The notes under the pieces were generated by a model. It did not search any database and had not been told where the DNA came from. It worked only from the letters and a program-made list of their open reading frames with translations. A DNA stretch of 64,000 nucleotides from Gautieria morchelliformis (taxonomy: Eukaryota > Basidiomycota > Agaricomycetes > Gomphales > Gomphaceae): NCBI GenBank assembly GCA_015179125.1, contig WHVA01000483.1:21254-85253 (forward strand), read 5' to 3'. How positions within the stretch are numbered: position 1 is the first letter of the stretch; each line of letters opens with the position of its first letter. A program made the translations under genes and the position numbers. Below, piece after piece: positions 33,821 to 43,403 of the stretch.

Positions 33821-35391
33821 TTACGCAGCAGTGGGAACATGCTCCGTTCCGCGGGAGGCCCTCCATGTCTCAGGACCCTGTTGCCAAAGTCTCAGCAATA
33901 GTTGCAGATTCCCGGGGAAATATACCGCTGACCGTGCGATTGGCCACCCGCTGGTTCCGAATTCTGCGAGTGAACCAGTCCTTAGCGGTTACATTATCCC
34001 CTACGTCCATTTTGTTCCTGCTGGCAGCTTCCATAACAATTGGAGACTCTGTGAGCGGCGCCAAGACAGAAGACATGGCAGGTCTGGATGTACATAATAA
34101 GCCTATAATTTGCGGGGAATGCGGACACATCTCACCGCAGGAAATAAACCAGACTCCACCTTACAAACCGACCTTGTTCACCCGGAGGGGGGATGACACG
34201 ATGAAGATTAGAACGCCTAGGTACCCTCAGTACTCTCACACGGAACATTTGAACAAAGAAAATGACAAACAGGACACCGCCGGAGTAGATAGCCAGTGAA
34301 TCACCGATGTTGCAGATGGCATGACCGGGGAGTGGCTTACAAAGTTGCAAATGAACTCGGGAGCGCCTGGGTTAGCAGATCGGAATCACCTTGACATATT
34401 GCCATGAGTTTGTCCCGGGCACCAGCACTTGCAACCCTCCCAGGATATTGTGCAGGAATGACTTCGAACCAAGTCAATTCCTATTCTGCGTCCATTGTCA
34501 ACTATACTCACGAGTGAGCCGAAATCAGTATGAGCTCCAATTGCTACCTCCTCCTTGGTCATGTTTCTGGGAGGATTTCGTATAATACGGCTCTCGCTCG
34601 GGCTTTGCTCAGTAAGTCTGTGCTTGTTTCTTAACACCTCCCGGGGAAGATTGAGGCGGTCGCTGATAAGGTCCAAAATCGTACGGTTTATGTTGTCCGA
34701 GGTCTCGATGAACGTTCGGATGGCAGACATACGGTCTTCTACACATTGAGGATAGAGGCGATGGACCTTTGCAGGCCTAGCAAGTGCATCGTCTTTGGAG
34801 ACGCTGATCACCCACTCAGCGATTGCGTGAGTAAGCTAGTCAATACGACGCACTTTAGGAATTCGACGGTATCAAGATTGCCATACTCGTCTGTATTATT
34901 CGCGCCTGCAGCTTTGTAGCTGGGCACGTTCGGACTAGTTGTAGAAATAGTTTCTCGAGAGAGAGATGAAGTAATTTACCCAAAGGAATTACCAGAATCA
35001 CCCTGCTCGAATTTCATCTTTTCTTCGAGAGGCAAGGCCATGGTTGCTTCGCCCATTTCCCACATGGGTTGTGCGTCGACACCATGGTTCTTCAAGCTGC
35101 AGGCAGCAAGATATAGACGAATGAAACGTAAAGACCTCTGAAATGCTCACTAAAAGAATCCTAGTGTTGTGCATGCCTTCCACAGGGTGGTCTGTGAAGC
35201 TCGGGTCAGTAAGCGTTCTTGAGCTGAAGGGCGACAAGAGTGTTGCCAAATAACCGTGAAATCCTGTTCAATCTCACCTGTTCGGCTTCGTCTCCAGATT
35301 TGAGTTTCTCATAGTCAATAACAAGTAGCGGATGGGTTGGCACGTCGTCGGGGAACGGTGGGAGTTTTCCTGACACGTCGTTTGCAGCCAT
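33821..35391 (-). CDS. 2-oxoglutarate/Fe(II)-dependent oxygenase, IPNS-like
   Basis: Ten exons join in frame to 351 codons plus stop: 35391-35278, 35191-35151, 35096-34980, 34919-34854, 34803-34512, 34461-34390, 34335-34271, 34216-34136, 34083-33933 and 33877-33821. The N-terminal non-haem dioxygenase segment (PLLVIDYEKLKSGDEAEQ, GFFYLKNHGV) precedes the jelly-roll. IGAHTDFGSL supplies the His-x-Asp iron ligands and SNLHRVIPPPGEQGRF the distal His and the region of the 2OG-binding Arg. The end is NVTAKDWFTRRIRNQRVANRTGPETW. It would hydroxylate, desaturate or cyclise an unknown small molecule using 2OG and O2. All expected residues are present and no lesion is seen. Confidence 0.88.
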
Positions 35392-36039
35392 TGCGTAGAA
35401 CGACAAATGGATGAATTGGTGGGAAGGCCACGCTCGCTTATGAGTGATTGGAAGTCCACAATCCGGAGTGAATGACGTGTTGTTTGGGATGTGATCAGCG
35501 GTTCGCCGAACGTTACGCGCGCGACGGTCGGCCCGATCATTCGCTGCACCTGGCGGCGCCGGAGGCCATCGTGTCACCTGAGTTTGGTAATACTACTATG
35601 GAACCCCACGAGAGAGTGCCGCTGGCTAAGGCGTGTTGGTTGCCCTAATAGGATTAGGTTGGCTGTAATCTTTCGGTGGTGTCAGGGGGGGAAGAGACAC
35701 GACACCCACACCGTCTCGTCGGTGGCATTCTCGCACGACGGATTCCGGGCGGAGTTGCGCTGGGTCACGTGATTTACCATGGGTGCCTAGGTAGGTCCGG
35801 CTATCAGCTGGTGACAGACTCTCCAGTTCACGCAGTGATGAAGCCTATGGCAAGCTTCTCGGTAAGATATCCTCTGGCACTCCCAACCAACTAATCGGCT
35901 GATCCTTCTACAACAGGTACCGCTCTTGTTTGTTCCTTCCTAGAAATGGTTTATCCTTTGTCGCCGATGATCACAAGTAGAATATAATACCTTCCATCCA
36001 CCAAATAACAATATTACTTAGGGCGTATACGTTACAGGT
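35392..36039. promoter_or_regulatory. Divergent intergenic region
   Basis: This stretch separates the oxygenase (-) from the next gene (+) and should hold both promoters. I see no clear TATA at either end. A 25-bp motif (TACTACTATG.AACCCCACG) at about 35587 also occurs at 26920. No other gene is evident. Confidence 0.4.
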
Positions 36040-36900
36040 ATGGCGGCCCTTCTGACCGGCTGCGCTCTCGTCGGTGCCTCGGCTGCACTTAACGCCATAG
36101 GGCGATTGTTATCGTTCACCAGCATAGTTCTCACGGAGTTGTTTGGATCTCCCTTCCTTAAAAATATCAGTATTCTTGTCGACTTGGCTGCCGGGTGTAT
36201 TATTGCGAGAACAACTGGCTACATCAATGGGTCTACTATTAAGGCTACGCCTGCGATTGCCTTCCTGTGGTACGCTGCGTCTAACTACTATAAAGTCTGG
36301 AGCAAAGCCACCGTTAGAGTCTATGCTCCTGCCGTTCTCCCAAGTCAGTGGTACGCTCTTTTTTACTGACATCTTACTTACTCTCCAGTTTCTGCTGCAC
36401 AGTGCTTGGCCGTATACTGTAAGTAAACTCGCGGCGTTCACGCTAGTGGACCAATCGAGAAAACGCCATCCCGCGCCTCGCGATGCCCAATGCCCACCTC
36501 GGCCCACGGCGGGGACAAGTGCCTGCGCGCTGTACATCCGCCAGGAGATACCCGCGCGCAACCTACACCCATACCCCACGGTGCCGCCGGGCGACGACGC
36601 GGCGCTCGATGCGGACGAAGACGCGGACGCGGTGCTGGATGAGGCGTGGCGCCGCGCGGGGCTGACGCGCGTCAAGTCCCTGAGCACGGTGCGCGCCGAG
36701 TGGGTTCCGGCGGGGAGGGAGAGCCTCGTTGCTGAGGAGGAGGAGGCGCCGGGGTGTGTTGGGGCAGGCGCAGGCGCGGGGGCGGCTGGAGCGCGAGGCG
36801 TCGTCGGCGTCGTTGCGGCGGCCGGCGCGGCTTGATTCTGGGGTGCTGGGGGAGGAGGATACGGAGCTGGTCGTGCGGCAGGGCGGACGTTGGTAGGTAT
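36040..36900 (+). pseudogene. Possible membrane protein with acidic C-terminal region
   Basis: The frame opens at 36040 (MAALLTGCALVGASAALNAIG) with hydrophobic stretches at about residues 1-50 and 70-100. GT-AG intron candidates lie at about 36344-36388 and 36420-36449. Downstream coding character is strong: YIRQEIPARNLHPYPTVPPG, ALDADEDADAVLDEAWRRAG and SLSTVRAEWVPAGRESL. Near 36750 the convincing frame shifts by one (continuing RLEREASSASLRRPARLD ... TELVVRQGGRW, stop at 36900). The splice choice joining the N-terminal and acidic parts is uncertain. It is either a gene with a sequencing error or a recent frameshift mutant. Function unknown. Confidence 0.4.
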
Positions 36901-37216
36901 TAGTGCGGCGGCGGGCCCGGATGTGGACGGGCGTTGATCGTTCATACTTTATTCTTTCTTCCCAGAGTTGCTTTTCTTTTTATTGCGTACCGTGTAGTTC
37001 GTATTCATTATTCATATTCGTAGTATACCTTTTCACTCTCTTCTCTCTCTGTTTGTTGGTACAACAGCAATTGGCATTTCGTGGAACTTAATTGGATCCT
37101 CTGACGGAGCGCTGCGGGACGGTACGCTCAATTCATAAGCTTCTGACACTGAATTAAGATAAGCATGCCGGCATTTATATTAGCTGTATCACGTGATCCA
37201 GGCAGATTGGCGAGAG

Positions 37217-37223
37217 TATATAG
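37217..37223 (+). promoter_or_regulatory. TATA box of the C2H2 gene
   Basis: TATATAG lies 66 bp upstream of the ATG at 37283. Confidence 0.45.
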
Positions 37224-37282
37224 TAGTGGGAGTATAGGAGGCTCGTACGTGCTAAGAGCGAGCACCGTCCACACCCATCCCC

Positions 37283-38133
37283 ATGGCGGAGCACACTCGC
37301 ATACCCAAGCCTCCTATCCTAGGCCCAGCACCATACTATATCAAGCTTATAGAGCCATACGCCCTTCGGTCCGCCCTCGGGAAAGGTGCACCGTGGCTTA
37401 AAGACACGAACAGGTATTGGTATCGTACTAGCTCATGATCTATTGTTTATGAATACTATCAAGTAGTTCTGCTGGGTATACACCCAGCAACCCAAACAAT
37501 CTATATCATGATGAGGGACAGGCGCGGTACACCGCGGCTGAACCACCCACCGCGACTGTAGTGGAGTCGCTGGATGTCCCCATCCACTCTCTGCCAGCGG
37601 AAGGGGCAGGATCATTAGGAGCATGGACGGCGTTACCTGCCCCTCCACCCCCTATCGCCACAACCTTCATTCCGTTCCGATATGGCTCCTCACCTCCGCC
37701 TCTCAACCCCTTCGACAAATACTGCGAGTTCAGCAAGAAGGCTGGCCCGTGCGATTTCAGGGTCGATGGGAAGTTAAAGTTTGCCTTTTATAAGCACATT
37801 CTTTATACGGACATCGCAGGCGAGCTCAGTAAACTCGTCAAGGGTACGCTGAGGATACAGGATGCCGAGATCCTGACGACACAGGACCGCGTCTGGCGGG
37901 CCAGGTCATATGCCTGGCGATGTCCGTCTCAAGATTGCCGCTATTGGTCGATGAACAAACATTCTGTGATTCGACACACAGACATCAGGCATGAAGAGGT
38001 CGACCCCCAAAGTATCCTGCAGACATCGCCGGATGGCATCAGCTCGACGAAAGCCGTAATTAGGGCCATCTTGGGGGATGAAGAGCATGGAGACATCGAG
38101 TGGGAAGACATAGTATCGATTTTCGAAGCTTGA
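37283..38133 (+). CDS. Single C2H2 zinc-finger protein, uncharacterised
   Basis: Two exons (37283-37413 and 37467-38133) join in phase to 265 codons plus stop; the intron has GTATTGG...AAGTAG ends. The N-terminus (MAEHTRIPKPPILGPAPYY) is followed by a Pro-rich linker. The C-terminal half has FKH-type text around FRVDGKLKFAFYKHILYTD and one finger at about residues 195-220: C-x4-C-x12-H-x4-H (RCPSQDCRYWS ... RHTDIRH). The acidic tail ends IEWEDIVSIFEA. One isolated finger suggests nucleic-acid or protein binding. I do not recognise the family. No lesions are seen. Confidence 0.7.
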
Positions 38134-40497
38134 GGACATCGACGTTAACTTATATAAACCCACTTATGTGATATCACATTTGGATCGATGGCATCACGTG
38201 AGGCCACACAAGCCCAAACATCGAACATTCTTTACATCATACTTCAAATTGTTTAGCCTTCTAGTTTTGTGTCCATAACGAATGCAATTGTACCAAGCGT
38301 GGATCACGAGTCGCGGCTTCGCATACGTTGGCGTCAACAGGTATACGATTTTTCGTCCTCCATTCATTATTACCGTAACTCGCAAGTAGTACTAGATACG
38401 TGCGGTGGTTTCAGTGACCGAAGAAGACTCCAACGGGTGACGTGCTGCAGAATAAATCAGAAATCAATGCCTTGTCAGTTCATTCACCAACAACAGGCAG
38501 CGCGGGCCGTGTAAAAAAAAATAAAAACAAATATGAACATATTAAATACATTCTCTCGCGCCACCTTATCCACAGACGGAGCGGCCAGGAGGCAGGCCGT
38601 TCCCTCCCTGCTCAAGAATTCTCCTACTGGCCACGCCTTATTTGGCCTTTACTGTGGCAATAGGTACGAGAGATGTACTCAAGAACACCTTTGAGGGAAA
38701 CAGGGCCATCTGAATAATACCGTATCGAACCGTCCCTTGACAGGCGTCTGAACCATGCTAATCCCATGTGTAATTACAGGTACGTGCAGATCGTTGCCAG
38801 CGATCTTCGAGTGCAAGGGGATCCCCCCGGAAAGACTCTGTCTAGTAAAGTAAGTATAACACTTGATTGAATTGAATTGTGCAGAGGAAACAATCGCTAT
38901 CATCTCTGTAGACGACGCCTGCCGGCTGAAAATACAACATTTCATTGCGCCTAGCCTGCTACTTGTAAAATTGGTCTTTGATGAGCGTTGTTTGGCATGC
39001 TATGTCACGATGTTTATCGATCCCTCCCACTTTACGCTTGGACAATCTCTGTAAGAATTCAGCGTCTGGATGCATCTTCGAACCCTTGCCCTCCTGCCAA
39101 GCCGCGTTGCTGTGTCGAGCACGAATGTGTGATTCGGTCACTAGGATTTCACGAGGCAGTTTCTTCCCGCCTATTATCAGTCGCATTTAGACCGGACGTG
39201 GATATCGAGAACGTACTGGGCAGAGGACATGGCATTATCTCGGTACCATTTGGCACTGGATCTGTCTGCCTCTGCGTTGCCTGAACCCTGGGGTCTATTT
39301 TGACCAGTTAGGTCCGTTATTCCCGACGTTGAGGCCAATGCTCCCGATAAGACTCTTCTGTCAATCGGTATCCTACAGTGACCGATCGACACCAGAGTCT
39401 CATCGCGATCGGGCCAATACCGTGTTTCTTGATGCACAGCGACTCGGAGCCTGCTGCAGTCTCGGTGAGTGGAGCCGCTGCGGACTCCAGCTTCTCTCTG
39501 CGTCGCTCTGGTTCCGTTGGGTACGTACCCGAGGACCTGTCATGTGTCATCATGAGGTTTTCCCGGAGGAAGTCTCCCCCTCCCCCCCTTGCGCCCCTGG
39601 CCAGGCGTGCCTCCTGACGACACCAGACTTCGCTCCAGGTGTTTCGCTGTGGGAGAGAACGACGCAAGTCAATGAATTGTCGAAGGATAAGATTGTCTGC
39701 TTGACTGCATGACGTACTTCGAAGTGGTCGCCACGGAGGACGACCAAGAGTGTCAAGAGTGTGGGGACTTTGGAGTCTCTGCGAGTGAAGGGATAGTTTC
39801 AATCATATAAAATATAATATAGTTGAGCGTAGCAACCATAGCATACTGGAGTCATATAAAATGATGAAAGAATGAAAAGAAAAAAAAAAAAGAAAAAAAA
39901 AAAGAGAAGAAAAAATAATGCAGCTATTCAATCTCGACCTCCAGTTCCATGAAGACTGTCCTGTAAAAGCAGTCAACAGCGCCCCACTCATTTATGCACT
40001 TGATTTGTCCAACTATGCACTCAACCGTATGCAGGAATCCGAATATGTGGTCAGCTCACGAGTCGCGTCCTTTCCACCTGTGGAACATGGCTAAAGATCG
40101 ACAGGGGTGAGGGTAGCGGTGTTGATGGAAATGGAGCTGTTGAGGGTGGGCACGGGTGTGGGTAGCATCACGGATGCAGCGAGGCTTGCATCATTCGCAT
40201 TGGTTGGACTGCCCACCTCGCCCATCGTGACAGTCTAGATAACACAAGGATGGGCTGGGGGTGATGGTGTGCGGCATGTGAACTCTGATTTGGGACGTGT
40301 GGCAGATGGCAATGACAACGATGGGAGTGATGTACCTTCACCTCTTGGCCTGTCTTCGCCCTCGCTCTGCATGCCCCCTGTGCTCATGGGGCTGCCTGCA
40401 TTTGAGTGGACACCAACACTGTACCACCACCCCTGCGCTTGTCACCCCATCACCTGCCTGCACAGCAGCAAATGCACTTGAGGGTGCAGGCCTGCAC
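38134..40497. other. Region with no recognised gene
   Basis: Short frames only. A plus frame at 39378-39617 (CVIMRFSRRKSPPPPLAPL) and a minus frame at 39802-39317 overlap and neither is convincing. An A-rich tract lies at 39880-39920. 40080-40260 is GGTG-rich. Something coding may have existed at 38.86-39.6 kb, but I cannot assemble exons. Confidence 0.3.
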
Positions 40498-40499
40498 TA

Positions 40500-41455
40500 C
40501 AGTTGCGGACACTCAAAGCCCGCCTATTTGGTTGACCATTTTTTAGGATAGCCACCCTGGCCCAGACTGTTTCTAAACACTCAATACAATAGTCTAGATC
40601 ATTATGAGAATATTTGCACGAGCCGATTATTGAAAATTGACAAAATAAGTTTTAACCCCCCAAAATTTTGGCCGTACCCCCTTTTTAGCGCCGTAAATCA
40701 CGGAAAAATCATCAATAGCATTTGATGTACTGTGTTAGCGCATGTTGAAAAAATGTTGGTAAATACAACTGGGACTGGGGAAAAAAATTCTGAAGTTTCA
40801 CCTTGCACCCATGGCCAGAGGTCAACCAACAACACTTCTGGCCTCAAAAATCAATCCCAATGCCCCATTGATTCTTTGAGTCAACCCCTCAGCCCATTCT
40901 ACCCTGATATCAAGCCCCAAGCCCCAATAGGGATGACCTAGAGGAGGATGATGAGGATCTGGCTCATTTAATTCAATTTGATTCTCTGAAAATGAACTTT
41001 GCACATGAAGAGACTTGCCAAGATGATGGAGAGGAGCTGGAGGATGCAATTTTGCAGAGGCTAAAGCACACGCACAGGAAGTTCTTGCCCTGCAGATGTC
41101 ATTTGGAGATTTATTAATTGGTCATGGAGATTCATAGATGCTTACTGAGAAGGCTTTAAAGGGGAGGCTGGGGAATGGGTTGTGTGCAGGCAGAGAAGTC
41201 ATAGCTCAGTGTCTGAGAGTGAAATGAAGGCACTCAAAGCCCAGGTGAAGGGCAAATCAATGTATTAATAGTGCTCAGGACCTATATGGAGTCAAAATTT
41301 GGCCCAAAATTTTGGCCGGTACCTAAAACCTGTGGGAAAAGTAGGCTGCTTTTTGATGCTTTTGAGGGTTGCGAGTCCGGTTCTGAGGTCAGTTTTGGGC
41401 CAAAATTTTTTCTCCCCCTGCTGCCAAATAGGCGGGCTTTGAGTGTCCGCAACTG
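40500..41455. mobile_element. Tc1/mariner-like non-autonomous element, TSD TA
   Basis: Terminal inverted repeats begin CAGTTGCGGACACTCAAAG and continue for about 32 bp (40500-40531 against 41424-41455). The dinucleotide TA flanks both ends (40498-40499 and 41456-41457). CAGT ends and TA duplication fit the Tc1/mariner/pogo superfamily. The 956-bp body has no transposase. One frame (about 40935-41110) encodes an acidic segment (DDLEEDDEDLAHLIQFDSL) that could be a remnant of a C-terminal tail. Subterminal AAAATTTTGGCC motifs occur near both ends in opposite halves. Confidence 0.75.
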
Positions 41456-41457
41456 TA

Positions 41458-42800
41458 CAGCCAGGAGATCATTGGTGTCATGCTGCGGCTCATGAGCAGT
41501 GCATGGCCCTGTTGAGGAGGAGGCAGCTGAGGTTGTGCAGGTCTTCTTGCTGGGCAGTGGCGGTCGAGGCACAGATGAAGCACACAGGGTGGGGGAAGAA
41601 AAGGATGGAGAGGTCATCATGAGCATTCCAGGAGAGTGGTTGGCCAGAATTTGCTCACCTGGAGATAATGCATGGATTTATCAAGGTTGAGAGTAGGTTA
41701 ATGACAACTTAATGTGGCATAAGCACATCAATAATGCGGGAGCTGTCCATAAAAGGACTTGGTGAACCACCAAGTAGTACAGTGTGAGACACTAAAAGGC
41801 AGCAAGTCTGCCAAACAAATTTAAAATTTAGAAGGAATCTTAGCGAAATGAGCATAATTTCAAAAAACCAAAAAATCTCCAGTCACGTGACCAGTGCAAA
41901 TTCTGGTCAGATCATCTCACTGCCATGAAGCTTCAGCGACACTCAGTGTCAGGGTTTGCTTCTGGGTTTCCATCTCTTGGGTTTCCGTGTTTCTGGTTGT
42001 TCCATGACCTTCCATGAGTGTCCGCTTCCTTGATTAATATAATATGTCATCGCTGCCAGTGCAGTGATAAGGCTGTAGCTGGTGTGGTGGCTTTTCCTCA
42101 GCTTGATCTCTGCGGATTACCACTGCACAGGCAAGTTCCCTTTGTATCAATCGCTAGCAGGGTTATAGACTGAGGATTACCACTGCACAGTTGGTCATTG
42201 TCCTTGTATCAGCCTTTATCTCTTGAGCATCTTTAGATTGTCATTCACCACCTATCCAAGCCCTGCTAAGCCTGCATACACCTTCCTAAGCCCACATACA
42301 TTCACATGAACAATGAAAATACTTTATGACTGCACAAGGGCTACAAGTGGTGAACAATGGAGCTCGTTATGATTTTGTCACAATGGGGTGACACAGTGAG
42401 GTTGGCCGGATGGTCGCGCTTCGATTTGCGTTTTGCGTTTTGGCTCCGGGTCTCTCACCATTTACAACCTTGAGACAATCTTATAAATACAGTCAAATAA
42501 AATACTTCACATGTACTATGCAAATACTCTTACATGCAGCTCTCACCGTTGGAAACATCCCCATAAATAGTCAGGGTGAGGTCAGTAGTCATGGGGCAGG
42601 CAGCAGATGCCGGCTGTTGGAATCATGTACCGCCAGTTGTAGATTACATGTACAACCTGCTAGCATATACAATTACCTGTTGTAAATTACATCTACAACC
42701 TGCTGTAAATTACACGGGTGTTCAACTCAGACGCCTATTCCTACGCGTCCACCTCTCGGCCTCAGTACGGTGCCCGTGCACTGTAGCCCGCCGCCGCCGC
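41458..42800. other. Region with no recognised gene
   Basis: It contains a short direct repeat (GGATTACCACTGCACAG at about 42114 and 42172) and a run of GTAGATTACATGTACAACCTGC-like repeats (42630-42715). No protein is evident. Confidence 0.3.
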
Positions 42801-42811
42801 CCTCTCCCTGC

Positions 42812-43044
42812 GGTGCACCTGCACCATCCCCCGTCCCCGTGTCCGGTGCACCTGCACCATCCCTGGCCTGTCAGTACGGTCCACCTGCACCGTCGGCCCC
42901 CAATCATGCCCCATAGGGCACCCCTCGGTAGGTGGACGTGCACCATTCGCTGCGCCCGCGTATGGTGCAGCTGCACCATCCGCAGCCCCTCCATACGGTG
43001 CAGCTGCGGCATCCGCAGCCCTCCCTATGGTCGACCTGCACCGT
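42812..43044. repeat. Array of seven palindromes with 33-bp period
   Basis: A 16-mer close to GGTGCASCTGCACCAT starts at 42812, 42845, 42878, 42931, 42964, 42997 and 43029. Spacing is 33, 33, 53, 33, 33 and 32 bp. The copy at 42962-42979 is a perfect 18-bp palindrome. Spacers are GC-rich and variable. ACATGTAC-containing AT-rich stretches sit on both sides (about 42650 and 43065). Confidence 0.8.
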
Positions 43045-43403
43045 AGGCCGCCTGTAAATAACCCGTGTATCTACATGTACATTAGTTATTACATAATCCC
43101 AGTGGGCCCCTTAGGGACCCACTGTATAGTTTATGCGTGGGAACTGGCTAGCGGTCTCCATCGCATCTTACCCTTACACTGTCACTACGTAGCATCAGAA
43201 TACCACACATTGGTCAAGTTCTGTCGTGCTCTTGTGACCTAAGGCTTAAGATAGATATCTTTACACCTTTTTGAACTATCCTGCGGTTGATTGCCACGCG
43301 ACCAACCGATAGTGGATTCGAAGCAATCTTGAAAAAGATCGCTGCCTCGACGACTAAACATCGTTGAGACCCTCCAGTAGACCTTCTACTGTCGGCTGCG
43401 AGC
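43045..43403. other. Leader upstream of Gypsy-3
   Basis: There is no gene. A hairpin GTGGGCCCCTTAGGGACCCAC (about 43102-43122) is present. This is probably the 5' untranslated or LTR-proximal part of Gypsy-3, but I could not define an LTR end. Confidence 0.35.

Noticed and set aside
36109-36945. 278-codon minus-strand open frame
   Set aside because: Pro/Ala/Ser-rich shadow of GC-rich plus-strand coding; the plus frames have better amino-acid composition and splice sites.
40822-41626. Minus-strand frames across the mariner-like element
   Set aside because: Short, overlapping several strands, no domain; probably chance frames.
42812-43044. CRISPR-like array
   Set aside because: Regular spacing, but the repeats are 16-bp palindromes with 17-bp similar spacers in a eukaryotic genome; no cas genes.
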